From the NCBI RefSeq assembly GCF_001311985.1, contig NZ_BBCJ01000022.1, positions 1 to 64,000 of the forward strand: a stretch of 64,000 nucleotides of DNA. The letters are read 5' to 3'. This document shows positions 45,870 to 58,513 of this stretch, in pieces. The notes beneath the pieces were generated by a model. That model did no database searches and was not told where the DNA came from. It was given only the letters and a program-made list of their open reading frames with translations. The translations under genes and the position numbers were made by a program. This DNA comes from Geotalea toluenoxydans JCM 15764 (lineage in GTDB: Bacteria; Desulfobacterota; Desulfuromonadia; Geobacterales; Geobacteraceae). Within the stretch, counting starts at the first letter, position 1. Each line of letters starts with the position of its first letter.

Positions 45870-46055
45870 ATGGGCAGAATGAGAGAGAATCCACGTTATA
45901 ACGTAATTTCCATGAGGATCAGCGATGAAGAGAGGGAAACCCTGGAGCAGATCGTCAGCACCACCAACAGAAGCGTTTCCGATATCATGAGAGAGGCAAT
46001 GGACCTTGTCAAGGAGCGTTTAGGCTCTTTGGAAATGGCCCGCAAAGCCGCCTGA
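45870..46055 (+). CDS. Ribbon-helix-helix protein
   Basis: The 61-residue product has a CopG/Arc-type pattern: beta strand VISMRIS, then DEERETLEQIVSTTN and SVSDIMREAMDLVKERL as the two helices. Such proteins bind DNA as dimers. AGGAGAACACAAC precedes the ATG. It is read from a sigma-54 promoter next to a sigma-54 activator gene and ends at its own terminator, so it is a one-gene unit. Confidence 0.85.
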   Translation: MGRMRENPRYNVISMRISDEERETLEQIVSTTNRSVSDIMREAMDLVKERLGSLEMARKAA

Positions 46056-46078
46056 ATAAAAGAGAATCCGTAGAACAA

Positions 46079-46107
46079 AGAAGGCCGCATAAGCGGCCTT
46101 TTTTTAT
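46079..46107. terminator. Terminator between the RHH gene and cysS
   Basis: AAGGCCGC-ATAA-GCGGCCTTTTTTT is a clean hairpin with T tail, placed 24 bp after the stop of the RHH gene; cysS converges from the other side. Confidence 0.9.
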
Positions 46108-46137
46108 GGGTGGTTCCTGGGTTACCTCGTGGCTCGG

Positions 46138-47619
46138 CTACTTTACACTCCAGGTTGTCCCCTGTGGCGAATCGAGAAGGACGATGTTTTTGGCCGCGAG
46201 TTGGTCACGTATTTCGTCGCTTCGTTTGAAATCCTTTGCCTTTCTTGCCGCCGCCCTTTCGGCAATCAGCCGTTCTATTTCATCGACCGCCATATCAAGA
46301 TTGCCTGCTTTGCGGCTTTTGAGCCTTTCCAGAAATGATGCCGGCTCAGAGGAAAAAATACCGAGAACGCCGGCGATCTTTGCCACTTCTGCCTTGACCA
46401 GGGTGCAGAGGCTGCAGATATTGTCGGATGCTCCTGCTGTTTCGCTCAGCACGCGGTTGACGCAGCGCACCAGGTCGAAAACGTGGGCAATGGCCAGGGC
46501 GGTATTGAAATCATCGTCCATGGCCTCCCGGAAACGGGCAGAAATGGAAGTGGTTTTGTCGAAAAGGTCCCCTTCGGCTTCATTCAGTGATGATGCATCG
46601 ACTGGGGCTCCGGTGCAGCCATTGCCGGCTGCCAGAGTCTCCTCTACTGCGGCCAGCGCTTTGTAAATTCTTTCCAGCCCAGCCTCTGCCTCGGTCAGGT
46701 TCTGATCGGAAAAATCGATGGGCGAGCGGTAGTGGGCCGAAAGCAGGAAAAAGCGGAGCACCTCATTGTCATACCGGTCCAGCACCTCTTTGATGGTAAA
46801 GAAGTTGCCTAGTGACTTGCTCATCTTTTCCGAGTTGATGTTGACGAAGCCATTGTGCAGCCAATAGTTGACGAAGGGCTTGCCGGTGGCAGCTTCGGAC
46901 TGGGCGATCTCGTTTTCATGGTGGGGAAAGATCAGGTCTTTGCCGCCGCCATGGATGTCGAAGGTTGTCCCCAGATATTTCATGCTCATGGCCGAGCATT
47001 CGATGTGCCACCCGGGGCGGCCTTTTCCCCAAGGGGACTCCCAGAAGGGTTCGCCCGGCTTCGCCTCTTTCCAGAGGGCGAAATCCATGGGGTGGCGCTT
47101 GCGCTCGTCCACTTCGATCCTGGCGCCGGCCTGCATGTCCTCCAGGGTGCGCCCGGAAAGTTTCAGGTATGAGTCGAATTTCTCCACGCAAAAGTTGACG
47201 TCACCCCCCGCCTGATAAGCAAAGCCCCTGTCGATGAGCGTCTGCGCCAAGGAGATGATTTCACCGATATGCTCGGTACCTTCGGCTGGCAGGTGGGCAA
47301 CTTCAGGCCCAGCCGTTCCATATCCCGGTCAAACTCCTTGATGAACCGCTCAGAGATGACGTCATAGGTCACCCCTTCACGATTTGCCCGGTTGATGATC
47401 TTGTCGTCGATGTCGGTGTAATTGCGCACATAGGTCACATCCAGCCCAAGATGGCAGAAGTAGCGGTAGATGACGTCGAAAACCACATTCGCCCTGGCAT
47501 GGCCGATGTGGCAGTGATCATAGACCGTGACTCCGCAGACATACATCTTGACCCTCCCCGGCTCGACCGGGACAAACTCTTCCTTATTTCCCGAAAGTAT
47601 TATAGACGCGCAAGCCCAT
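46138..47619 (-). CDS. cysS: Cysteinyl-tRNA synthetase (two frameshifts)
   Basis: Read across breaks near 47597 and 47280 the gene gives about 490 residues: MGLRVYNT at the start, then [31 protein letters not shown] (HIGH motif), [40 protein letters not shown] and a C-terminal DALR domain. Zinc ligands (Cys, Cys, His) are in place. It charges tRNA-Cys. Since the enzyme is indispensable, the breaks must be sequence errors unless another copy exists. Confidence 0.95.
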
Positions 47620-47706
47620 GAAAATCCTTTAGTTTAGCGATTTGAAGCACCGGTGAATCTAGCATAACCTGCTGTTGAAGTGAAGAAATTTTACCTCTGC
47701 CACGGG

Positions 47707-48078
47707 TTAGGGGAGAAAGTTCCTGACTGCCGTGACGATGCCGGCAGGGGAAAACGGCTTGCTGATGTAACCGTCGGCCCCCGATTCGTCGGTGAGGCGG
47801 CGAAGTTCGTCTTCGCTCTTCGACGAGAGGAGCAGGATAGGGATCTGACTGATGAAATCCTTTTCCTTGAGGAGCTTCACCTTTTTGTTCCCTTCGAGCA
47901 TGGGCAGCATCACATCCATGATGATGAGGTCAGGCCTGTCGGCAGAAAAAATGTAGCCGTTGGCTTCAAGGCCATTGTGGGCGCAGAACACTTTGTAGCC
48001 TGCTTCTTCCAGGGCATCACGGGCCATCATCAGCACCAGTTCGCTGTCGTCGACGATAAGTATTTTATTCTTTGCCAT
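47707..48078 (-). CDS. CheY-like single-domain response regulator
   Basis: The 123-residue receiver has the acidic pair ILIVDDSE, phospho-acceptor D55 in LIIMDVMLP, Ser/Thr at LLLSSKS and Lys at ISKPF. ATG 48078 has AAGGAG 9 bases before it. It follows cheB on the same strand; the cheB stop lies inside its leader. It is the output or adaptation regulator of the chemosensory cluster rather than, necessarily, a flagellar CheY. Confidence 0.9.
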   Translation of the reverse strand: MAKNKILIVDDSELVLMMARDALEEAGYKVFCAHNGLEANGYIFSADRPDLIIMDVMLPMLEGNKKVKLLKEKDFISQIPILLLSSKSEDELRRLTDESGADGYISKPFSPAGIVTAVRNFLP

Positions 48079-48083
48079 GGAGG

Positions 48084-49104
48084 TCAACTCCTTGCATCAA
48101 ACAAGCGTGAAATGGTCTGCGGAATATCACCCAGAGGTACGATCATATCGACGGCATCCATGGCGATAGCCGCCTTGGGCATGCCGAATACCGCACAGCT
48201 CTTTTCATCCTGGGCAATAGTCATACCTCCCTGTTTCCGGATTTGAGTCAGCCCCTCTGCCCCGTCTTTGCCCATGCCGGACAAAAGAACACCAACGACT
48301 GCGCCCCCATGTTCGAGAGCAAGGGATTTAAAGAGCACATCGATTGAAGGACGGCAGCTGTTGACCGGCTGGTCCTTTATCAGTTTTATTTTACCATCTG
48401 AAACGGTCATGTGGTAGTTGCTGGGGGCGACCAATGCCGTCCCCGGCAGGAACACATCTCCATCCTTGGCCAGGCGGACGGGAATGTTGCTTTCCCGGTT
48501 CAGCCATTGGGCAAAGCCGCTGGCGATATGCTGGACAATGAAGATGCTGGCATCGAAGCCGGCCGGAAGGGACCGGACTATCTTCATGACTGCCTGGGGG
48601 CCGCCGGTTGATGCACCGATAGCCAGTATGCGATGGGTTTCCCCCGGTTTGGATTCCGAAGCGACCATTGCTCGGCGTCGGGTCGGAGGCCTGCGGCGGA
48701 TTACCTTGATCCGGGCCAGCATCCTGACTTTTTCTATGATGTCCGAGGTGAAGCAGGGGGAAATGGTGTCGGTGGTGAAGCCTTCCGGCTTGGCCATGAC
48801 ATCCAGAGCTCCTCTTTTGATGGCGGCAAAGGCGTTGTTGACGTCCCGATCCCCGAGACTGGCAGAAAGGACCAGGATCGCGTCGGCGAATGGGCCATGA
48901 TCTCCTCTATGGCGGTCAAACCGTCCATGATCGGCATCATCAGATCCATCAGGACCAGGTCCGGCTTCAGCTTCTGTGTGAGTTCAACGGCGGCGGTGCC
49001 GTCTGCTGCTTCGCCGACGACGATGATATCGCTGGTCAGCCGGAATATGTCCTTGATTACCTCCCTGGTCAGGCGGAATCATCTGTAATAATAACTTTTA
49101 TCAT
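48084..49104 (-). CDS. cheB: CheB chemotaxis methylesterase (two frameshifts)
   Basis: Receiver domain (MIKVIITDDS, LVLMDLMMPIMDGL, AKPEGF) and methylesterase domain with ILAIGASTGGPQAV (nucleophile Ser), VQHIASGFAQWLN (His) and GVLLSGMGKDGAEGL (Asp). A basic linker (VIRRRPPTRRRA) joins them. Breaks near 49072 and 48893, both in the receiver, need one base each. About 345 residues. It removes methyl groups from the receptor encoded two genes upstream. Confidence 0.93.
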
Positions 49105-49143
49105 TTTCAATGGTAATCTTTCATGGCCACTGTCAAAACGGCG

Positions 49144-51198
49144 TCAGCCAACGAAGGCCTCCACCGTTGCCAGCAGATTTCCCTGGTCGAAGCTTCCCTT
49201 GACGATGTATGCCTGGGCGCCGGCGTCCATGGCCTCACGTTTGTCTGCATCGGTGGCCAGAGAGGAAACAATGATGATCGGCACCTCTCGGTACTTCTCA
49301 ATGGCACGCAGACGTCTGGTCAGTTCAAAACCGGTAATGCCCGGCATCATAACGTCGGAAATGACCAGATCGTAAGTGGTGCCGGCCACCTTTTCCAGGG
49401 CATCTTCGCCGGAGATGGCTATGTCCACATCGTAACCGTGGGCCATGAGGATGCTGCGCTCCATAGTGCGTGTGGTTATGGAATCATCCACCACCAGGAT
49501 GCGTGTCTTGACCGCCTTTCCCTCATCTCTGCCGAGCCTTGATGCGAAACCGGCAGTAATTCCAACTTCAGCTGCGGTGAAAAGATCGGGAACGTTCAGG
49601 ATCAGCTGGATCGCCGCTACCAAGAATGGTTGCCCCAAAGACGAAATGTACGTTTTTCATTTGATTGCTCAGAGATTTGACGACAATCCCGGAGCTTTCC
49701 AGGGTTGCATCAACAGCGCAGGCCAGATATTGACTCCCCTGTCCCAGCACCACGACCGTAAGCTTTTCCTCGGGGGAAAACTTCCCGGGCTCAGGCAGAC
49801 CAAGGAGAGAGGCCAATGATACCAAGGGTATGGAGCTGCCGCGCAGGGAGATGACTTCTTTGCCGGCCGCGGTGACAATGTCTTCGGCCTTATTTTCAGC
49901 GTCTCCTGGACATAGGAAAGGGGAACTGCAAAACACTCGCTGCCGCAGAGGATCAGCAGCGCCTCCATCATGGAAAGGGTAAGCGGCAGTTGCAGTGACA
50001 TTTCGGTGAAGCGTCCTACCTCGCTCCTTATGGTCAGGTGACCTTTGAGCCGCTCCAGGTTTTTTTTCACCACGCTCATGCCGATGCCGCGCCCCGAGGT
50101 GTCGGTGATGAAGTCCCTGGTGGAAAATCCCTCCTCCATGATCAGCTCGATGACAGCCTTATCCTCCATGGCTGCAGCTTCTTCCTGGCCCAGAAGACCT
50201 TTGCTTACCGCGGTTTTTCTGACCAGAGCCGGATTGATGCCCCGCCCGTCGTCACGGATGACGATGTTGACACCCCCTTCTTCAAGCCTGGCGGCAATTT
50301 CTATGGACCCCTTGGGTTTTTTCCCATCCACGAGTCGCTCTTCGAGTGTTTCGATGCCATGGTCGATGCAATTCCTCAGAATGTGCAGGATCATCGGTTT
50401 GACCGCTTCCAGCAGCACCCGGTCCATTTCGATCTGGGCTCCTGTGACGGAAAACTCGATCATTTTGCCGTGCTCCCGGGACAGGTCCCGGATCATGCGT
50501 TCGAATCCGTCGGTGATGGTGTGCAAGGGAAGCATGCGCAGAGCCAGGGCGTCGTCGTGGAGTTCCTGAACCAGGTATGCCAGGTAGAGAACGTCCTCCT
50601 CCAGGTCGTTCCGGAATTGGCGCAGTCCCGGAAGGAGAGGGGACTTTGCGTTGGTGTTGCACAATTCATTCAGCCGGAGGAGACTGCTTTCAAAGCGTTT
50701 TTTATTGATGATCAGCTCGCCCAGGCGGTTGATGAGGCTGTCCAGGATCTTGACATTGGTCCTTACGGTCTCTTCACTGGCGGTTTCATGCTGCAGTTTC
50801 TTTTCTACCACCTGGGGAGGGATTTCCCCCTGGTCGAAAGCCAGCAGGAACTGGGAGACGTCGAAGGGAATCTCTTCATTGCTGCTGAAAGCCTTGATAA
50901 GACGGGATATGGCATCGGCTCCCTTGAGAAGAATATCTATGACCTGATCATCGACCCTTTTCTGTCCCTTTTCGATCTCTTCAAAGAGGTCTTCCATGCG
51001 GTGACCGATGGCGCTGATTTCCTCAAGACCAACCAGCTTTGCCGATCCCTTGAGGGTGTGGGCATTGCGCATCAGTTCCCTGAGCAGCACCTTGTCGTCC
51101 GGAGTCTTTTCCAGGGCAAGAAGCCCCTTCTGCAGCGAGTCCAGATGTTCGCGGCCCTCTTTGAAAAATATGGAGAGGTATTTGTTCCGGTTGGGCAT
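49144..51198 (-). CDS. cheA: CheA histidine kinase with C-terminal receiver (two frameshifts)
   Basis: Domain order over about 690 residues: HPt with phospho-acceptor H47 (NAHTLKGSAK), no clear P2, dimerisation helices (LDSLINRLGELIINKKRFE), ATPase (LRNCIDHGIETLEER, DDGRGI, GRGIGMSVV), CheW-like domain (EVISLRGSSIPLVSLASLL, GATILGSGDP) and a receiver (ILVVDDSITT, LVISDVMMPG). Breaks lie near 49893 and 49618. A CheA with its own receiver is typical of non-flagellar or mixed systems, where the receiver acts as phosphate sink or alternative output. Confidence 0.93.
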
Positions 51199-52935
51199 CT
51201 ATGCCTCTTTTTCGCTCAGGTCCCGCAGTTTTTCCGTCTGCTCCATGATATCGGAAATGGCCCGCTCAGTTTCATTGGCGCTGGCTGCCACCTGCTGTGC
51301 CACATCCCGCACCTCGGTCATTGTTTCGGCCATTTGCTCGCAGGCGGAGGTCTGCTGCTGGGTGGAAAGGGTTATTTCCTTGGCGGCGCGGGCAGTTTCT
51401 TCAACCATGTTGATGATGTTGGTGAATGAGAGCTGGACCTTGTCGACCAGTGCCGATGCGTCATCAACCCCTTTGGTTCCCTCTTCCGTGACCATGATGG
51501 TGCTGTTGGTCGCCTTTTGAATTTCTTCGATGAGCCCCTTGATCTGTTTGGTCGCATCCACCGTGCGTTGTGCCAGTCGTTTCACCTCCTGGGCGACGAT
51601 GGCAAAGCGTTTGCCCGCCTCTCCGGCGCCGGCAGCCTCGATGGCGGCATTCAGCGCCAGCAGGTTCGTCTGGTCGCTGATCTCATCGATTATTTCCACG
51701 ATACCGCCGATCTTCTGACTGTTATCCCCCAGCTGGAGCATGCTTTCGGCTATGCTCTGCACCTGTGCTTTCAGCATAGCCATACCGTCGATGGCATTTG
51801 TCACGTCGCCGGTGCCGACGGTACAACTGCGGGTAGTCTCCTCGGCCATGGATTCCACCGATTTGGCATTATCGGTGATCTGTTTGGCGGTGATGGCTAT
51901 TTCTTCAGAAGTGGTGGTTACTTCCTGGACGGCGCTCGCCTGCTGGGTCGCACCGGAAGACTGCTGGGCACTGATGGCCATCATTTCGTTGGCTGAGCTG
52001 GACAAAAGAATGATTGCTTCCTTGATGGAGGCGATGAGCCGCGCGCTCTTTTCAATCTCCCCCTTGAGGTTTTTGACGATGACATTGGTCATGGTGTTGA
52101 ACGCTTCGGCGAGAGTGCCTATCTCGTCGCCGGTCTCAACCGGGATCTGTTCGTCCAGATTGCCGTCGGCAATGCGCCGTGCCGCCGCCGTCAGGTTGAG
52201 GAGAGGACGCATATAATAGCGGACGACGAAAAAGATGGTGACACTGGAAACCAGCAGCATGATGAACATGGAGCCGATGATCTGAGTCCTCAACTCGGCG
52301 ATGCGCTTGTCGGTTTTCTCCATGGAGAAGCCGATCCTGAACGCTCCCCAGTGCTTGCCGTTGACATAGACCGGCGCCGAAATATCCCACATCCGCTCCC
52401 CGGTGTCGCGGAAATAAACCTGCTGGAGGAGTTCCTTCTGATTCTTTGCCGCAATCATGCCCACTTCGTCATTGAAAATGCGCTTGGTCCGGTTGTTGAT
52501 CAGGTCCTTGGCCCTGTCGCCGGTCAGCGGCTGAGAGTATTTTGTGTTATGGGTGGGCAGGTAACTGTTGCGATCAACTGCTGCCGCGAATACCACCTGG
52601 TCGTCTTTCAGGTACTCGTCTTCCAGCTCCTGGATGTTTTCGTCGAGATATCTGTCGAACCTGGTGTGGAACTTCTGCGGGTAGGTATTGGGAATGGGGA
52701 CATAATTCTCATCGAATATGTCCGTCTCGGACAAGGTGCCTTGTTTTATCGCCAGTTCCAGGACTTGCTCAGTCATCTTTGCTCCGGCAAGGGCTTCGAT
52801 CCTCCCCTTGGAGAGGAGCTCGCCTTCCATGGAGGCGCTCCTCGATCTGACGAAGTAGATGGTAAAGAAGGTCATGATGACGACCATTACCAGAATGAGA
52901 ATCCCGGCAATCTTCAATGACAGGTTGTTAAACAT
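51199..52935 (-). CDS. Methyl-accepting chemotaxis protein
   Basis: The intact 578-residue product has membrane helices at about 8-30 and 220-240 enclosing a periplasmic domain of roughly 190 residues of Tar/single-Cache type ([25 protein letters not shown] is Cache-like). HAMP and signalling domains follow, with hairpin tip [42 protein letters not shown]. The stop abuts cheA, so receptor and kinase are coupled. No C-terminal CheR-binding pentapeptide is present. Confidence 0.93.
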   Translation of the reverse strand: MFNNLSLKIAGILILVMVVIMTFFTIYFVRSRSASMEGELLSKGRIEALAGAKMTEQVLELAIKQGTLSETDIFDENYVPIPNTYPQKFHTRFDRYLDENIQELEDEYLKDDQVVFAAAVDRNSYLPTHNTKYSQPLTGDRAKDLINNRTKRIFNDEVGMIAAKNQKELLQQVYFRDTGERMWDISAPVYVNGKHWGAFRIGFSMEKTDKRIAELRTQIIGSMFIMLLVSSVTIFFVVRYYMRPLLNLTAAARRIADGNLDEQIPVETGDEIGTLAEAFNTMTNVIVKNLKGEIEKSARLIASIKEAIILLSSSANEMMAISAQQSSGATQQASAVQEVTTTSEEIAITAKQITDNAKSVESMAEETTRSCTVGTGDVTNAIDGMAMLKAQVQSIAESMLQLGDNSQKIGGIVEIIDEISDQTNLLALNAAIEAAGAGEAGKRFAIVAQEVKRLAQRTVDATKQIKGLIEEIQKATNSTIMVTEEGTKGVDDASALVDKVQLSFTNIINMVEETARAAKEITLSTQQQTSACEQMAETMTEVRDVAQQVAASANETERAISDIMEQTEKLRDLSEKEA

Positions 52936-52979
52936 GGCAACTCCTTGCCGGCGTTCCGTTAAACGCCGATGATCCTTTT

Positions 52980-53525
52980 TTATTGGTTATTGTCGGCCAC
53001 AATGTCAGGGGACTGTAAAAGCTTTGCCATGTCCAGCATCATGATCAGCATGCCGTCAATGTTCAACTGACCACGGATGTACTCCCGCTGTTTCTCATTG
53101 AGAGATTTGACTGCAGGCTCAAGGGCGTTCAGTGGCAGTGCCCGCACCCCCTCCACCGTTTCGGCGATGATGCCGGTGACAAACTTTTCCGATTTGACGA
53201 CGACGATCCTGGAGAAAGGAGAAAGGGGGAGCTGGGACAGGCCAAGCAGAGGCCTGATATCGATGGCTGCGGTAATCTCGCCACGGAGATTGAAAACGCC
53301 GGTTAGGAAGTCCTGAACACGTGGCAGCTTCACCAGCCTGGGGATGCGGATAACCTCGGAGGCGTAACCGGTCTCGAAGGCGAAGGTCTCACCGCCGAGG
53401 GTCAGGGTGATGAATTCCTGCTCCTCTTCCCGTGCCTCTTCCACCTCCGACAGGGCGTGCCAGTACTCTTCCCTCATTTCATCCAGGATGGAGCGGATTT
53501 CGTCGGTTCCGTTCTTCACTACCAT
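52980..53525 (-). CDS. cheW: CheW coupling protein
   Basis: The intact 181-residue product has the CheW fold from about residue 35: [45 protein letters not shown] and [14 protein letters not shown] charged N-terminal leader of about 35 residues precedes it. It couples the receptor downstream to CheA. It lies between cheR and mcp. Confidence 0.94.
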   Translation of the reverse strand: MVVKNGTDEIRSILDEMREEYWHALSEVEEAREEEQEFITLTLGGETFAFETGYASEVIRIPRLVKLPRVQDFLTGVFNLRGEITAAIDIRPLLGLSQLPLSPFSRIVVVKSEKFVTGIIAETVEGVRALPLNALEPAVKSLNEKQREYIRGQLNIDGMLIMMLDMAKLLQSPDIVADNNQ

Positions 53526-53538
53526 GTCGCTTCCCTTC

Positions 53539-55389
53539 TTAATCTGCCTTTGCCAATTCTTTATTCAACTGATCCATGAACAGCTCCCTTGTCAGTCCGC
53601 CGGAATGGGGAATGGTCGTCTGGGCTTTCAACCCGGCCACAATCCGTAGTGAATTATTCAGCTCCCTGAGCCGTTCCTTTTTTTTGCCCAGCCGGGCATA
53701 GAGCTGTGCCAGCTGGTAATGGGCCATGACGAAGTCATGTTGCAGGAGGATCGCCTTGCGGTATTCCTCACCTGCTTCCGGCAAGCGGTCGGTCATCTCA
53801 TATACAAGTCCCTTGAGGAAATATGCCTCAGGCAGCAGGTCGTCGGTCTTCAATGCAGCTTCGCACGCTGCAAGTGCCTCGGTAAAGCGCCCATCGTTGG
53901 CCAGAGTAAAACCATAGAGGATGAGGGCTCCGGTATGATCAGGACGATGTTGCAGTATATCCTGCAAAAGTCTGGCTGTCTCGGAGAAATTTTCCTCTCT
54001 GAAGAGTTCCCGGGCATGCAGATGGAGCCTCTCCCAGTCAACGGCCTGCGGGGATGCCGGTGCAGGTGCAGTGGTGTTTACCGGTGCCGGGGCTTGCTCT
54101 TGCCGGCTCTTTGCTTTTGCCGGTGCAGGTTGCCGGGGGGGTGCAGGTTCTGTTGGAATTTCGCTTTTTGCCGTTTTCTTCCGGTAGTAGAAGCTGCCGT
54201 CATGGTTTTGCCTTTCGAACCGGCTCGATATCTGGGCCATGGTCTCGGCATGGCCCAAGAAGAGGTAACCGCCGGGCTTGAGACAATTGGATATTTTCTC
54301 GATTATCTGCCTGGTGATATCAATGGTGAAATATATGGTGACATTGCGGCAGAAGACGGCATCGAACCGTTCCCGGCCCTGTTCCTCCTGGTCGGGGGGA
54401 GATGAAGTGAGATTGTGGTGGGCGAATCTGACCAGGCTTTTAACCTCGTCCCTGATCCTGAACTTCTTGCCGCTTTTTTCGAAATAGCGATCCAGGTTGC
54501 GCTTTTCCATGACGCGCATGGCCCACGGGCTGTAGATACCTTCCCGTGCCCGTTTCAGAGCCCGGTTGTCGATATCGGTGGCGAGGATGCTGATATCATG
54601 TTTCTTCCAGTCGGGAATGGCTTCCATTACTGTCATGGCCAGGGAATAGGGCTCTTCGCCTGTGGAGCAGCCAGCCGACCAAAGCCTGAGCTTCAGCCTT
54701 TCCCCCAGGGCAAGCCCGGACCGTTTCTCTGCCAATATCTTGCCCAGAGCCTCGAAGTGGGCATGGTAACGGAAAAAATAAGTCTCACCGATGGTGAGGA
54801 ACGGCAGCAGTTTTTTCAGTTCCTGCCGGCTTTCCTGGTGCAACACCAGGTAATGGTAATATTCTTCGAAGGAGCTGATCTTCAGGGCAGCCATGCGGTT
54901 CAACAGACCCCGTTCCAGCAGCTTCTGGTTGCGCCGATCGAAATGGAGGCCGCTTTCTTGAAGGAGGTATTGGTAGTAAAGACGGTAGGTGTCGTCGCCA
55001 AGGGTTTCTGTTTGCCGGAGCAGGGACTGCTTTCTTCCCCTGGCGATGGCCTCCAGATCTTCGGCAAGTCTTACCGTATCCAGGGGCTGGGGGAGAAAGT
55101 CAAAGAGATTGAGGAGCTCGAATTCAAGCTCGGGAACATCAGAGATGACGATGATGGGCACATGACGGGTTTCAACCGCACGCTGCAGGCGGCTGATCAT
55201 CTCGACGGCTCCCATGTCGGAGGTGGAAATTTCAAGGATAATAGCTGCCGGTCTGTTTGCTGCGGCGGCCTGCAGGGCATCTGCATAAAGCTGGACGCAG
55301 GAGACCTCATGTCCGGCCGTTGCCAGCAGGTTGACGAGGTAGTCGCAGAACGCCTTATTTTCGTTTATTACCAGGATCTGCAGCGGCAT
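53539..55389 (-). CDS. cheR: CheR methyltransferase with degenerate receiver and TPR repeats
   Basis: The intact 616-residue product has three parts. Residues 1-125 form a receiver-like domain whose acceptor position is Glu53 (AIILEISTSD) and whose acidic pair is Asn-Glu, so it should not be phosphorylated. Residues about 130-400 are CheR: FLTIGETYFFRYHAHFEAL, WSAGCSTGEEPYSLAM (SAM site), VFCRNVTIYF and GYLFLGHAE. After a Pro/Ala-rich linker (400-455) come TPR-like repeats (GALILYGFTLANDGRFTEA, AYFLKGLVYEMTDRLPEA). It methylates receptors; the TPR part probably binds a partner. Confidence 0.92.
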   Translation of the reverse strand: MPLQILVINENKAFCDYLVNLLATAGHEVSCVQLYADALQAAAANRPAAIILEISTSDMGAVEMISRLQRAVETRHVPIIVISDVPELEFELLNLFDFLPQPLDTVRLAEDLEAIARGRKQSLLRQTETLGDDTYRLYYQYLLQESGLHFDRRNQKLLERGLLNRMAALKISSFEEYYHYLVLHQESRQELKKLLPFLTIGETYFFRYHAHFEALGKILAEKRSGLALGERLKLRLWSAGCSTGEEPYSLAMTVMEAIPDWKKHDISILATDIDNRALKRAREGIYSPWAMRVMEKRNLDRYFEKSGKKFRIRDEVKSLVRFAHHNLTSSPPDQEEQGRERFDAVFCRNVTIYFTIDITRQIIEKISNCLKPGGYLFLGHAETMAQISSRFERQNHDGSFYYRKKTAKSEIPTEPAPPRQPAPAKAKSRQEQAPAPVNTTAPAPASPQAVDWERLHLHARELFREENFSETARLLQDILQHRPDHTGALILYGFTLANDGRFTEALAACEAALKTDDLLPEAYFLKGLVYEMTDRLPEAGEEYRKAILLQHDFVMAHYQLAQLYARLGKKKERLRELNNSLRIVAGLKAQTTIPHSGGLTRELFMDQLNKELAKAD

Positions 55390-55431
55390 TCCATCCTTTA
55401 TCCGGGCTGTTGAAGTTCCACACGCGGGCCG

Positions 55432-57132
<1,701 letters not shown>

Positions 57133-57138
57133 ATATTT

Positions 57139-57654
57139 TTACCTCGTTTCCAGGACCTCTCTCATTTCGGGTGAAAGCTCGTGTCTGCGCTGCAGCAGAG
57201 CCACTGCATAGGCAGCTATTCCTTCGCCCCGGCCGCAAAAGCCAAGTTCTTCGGTGGTGGTCGCCTTGACATTGATCCTGCTTGCTTCCGTCTCCAGGGC
57301 TTTGGCGATGTTCTCCCGCATCAGGGGAATGTGGACTGCCAGTTTCGGTCTCTGGGCTACGATAGTCGCATCCACGTTGCCGATGGCATACCCGCGGTCG
57401 CGGGCCAGCCCCATGACATGCATCAGCAGCTTGATGCTGTCGGCCCCCTTATAGGCAGGGTCGGTGTCGGGGAAATGTTTGCCGATATCACCTTCGCCGA
57501 TGGCGCCTAATATGGCGTCGGAAATGGCGTGAATGAGCACATCTGCATCCGAATGGCCGAGCAGCCCTCTTTCGTAGGGTATATCTACTCCGCCGAGGAT
57601 CAGTTTCCTGCCGCTGACCAGTTTGTGCACATCATATCCATGACCTATTCTCAT
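57139..57654 (-). CDS. ispF: 2-C-methyl-D-erythritol 2,4-cyclodiphosphate synthase
   Basis: The intact 171-residue product has [12 protein letters not shown] (zinc-binding D-x-H), [22 protein letters not shown] and [13 protein letters not shown], with [22 protein letters not shown] near the end. ATG 57654 has AGAGG six bases before it. It forms the cyclic diphosphate of the MEP isoprenoid route and follows ispD directly. Confidence 0.96.
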   Translation of the reverse strand: MRIGHGYDVHKLVSGRKLILGGVDIPYERGLLGHSDADVLIHAISDAILGAIGEGDIGKHFPDTDPAYKGADSIKLLMHVMGLARDRGYAIGNVDATIVAQRPKLAVHIPLMRENIAKALETEASRINVKATTTEELGFCGRGEGIAAYAVALLQRRHELSPEMREVLETR

Positions 57655-57674
57655 TGTAGCCTCTTTCAAGCACT

Positions 57675-58373
57675 TTATTTCTTCAAAAAAGTCTCCGCCA
57701 GCAGCATATCTTCCGGCGTCGTAATCTTTATGTTCCGGTAGTCCCCCATGACCACATGCACCTGTCTGCCCATGCGTTCCACCAGCGAGGCATCGTCGGT
57801 TCCCAGGAAGCCTTCGGCGGCAGCAATTTCATGGGCGGCGCTGATGATGCCGTGCCTGAAGGACTGGGGTGTTTGGGCAAGCCAGATGTTTTCCCTGGGG
57901 GGGGTGCCGGTCACCACGCCGGCTTCGACGGTCTTTACGGTATCCTTGGCCGGTACGGCCACAAGGGCGCCGTCGTATTGGCTTGCAACCTCAATGGAAT
58001 GTTTCAATATCTTCGTTGGAATGAAGGGCCTGACTCCGTCGTGGATGATGACCACATCGTCTTCCCTGTACCCGCTCAGCGCCCTGATTCCGTTGAGTAC
58101 CGAATACTGCCGTTCACTGCCGCCGGCGATGACATCGCGAACCTTGGTGAAGCCGTATTTTTCCACCACCTGCTCACGACAGAAGGCGATCTCCGCTTGG
58201 GGGATGACCACATAAATGTCGTCAACAAAGGATGCCTCCTCGAAAATTTCAAGAGTGTGGGCCAGAATGGGCCTGCCGTCCAGGAGCAGGTATTGCTTGT
58301 TCATGCCTGCTCCCATGCGTTTCCCCATGCGTTTCCCCATGCCGGCGGCAGGGATTAGTGCAACGGCTCTCAT
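57675..58373 (-). CDS. ispD: 2-C-methyl-D-erythritol 4-phosphate cytidylyltransferase
   Basis: The intact 232-residue product has an N-terminal nucleotide loop [46 protein letters not shown] and [16 protein letters not shown]. The loop contains GKRM twice, caused by a 12-bp tandem duplication (58312-58335). Without it the loop would be the normal [15 protein letters not shown]. It makes CDP-methylerythritol in the MEP pathway. ispF and glnS follow. Confidence 0.95.
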   Translation of the reverse strand: MRAVALIPAAGMGKRMGKRMGAGMNKQYLLLDGRPILAHTLEIFEEASFVDDIYVVIPQAEIAFCREQVVEKYGFTKVRDVIAGGSERQYSVLNGIRALSGYREDDVVIIHDGVRPFIPTKILKHSIEVASQYDGALVAVPAKDTVKTVEAGVVTGTPPRENIWLAQTPQSFRHGIISAAHEIAAAEGFLGTDDASLVERMGRQVHVVMGDYRNIKITTPEDMLLAETFLKK

Positions 58374-58513
58374 TTTCCGGCCCTCCTTGGATATATTGGA
58401 TGGAAGCGGCTGTTATTCCGCCAACAAAATCGTGCAATTATACATGGATGGGACAAAAAGGCCAAACAGAAATTGGTCGACGATGGGCGTCGGCACCCTC
58501 CAGCCGCAGGTTG

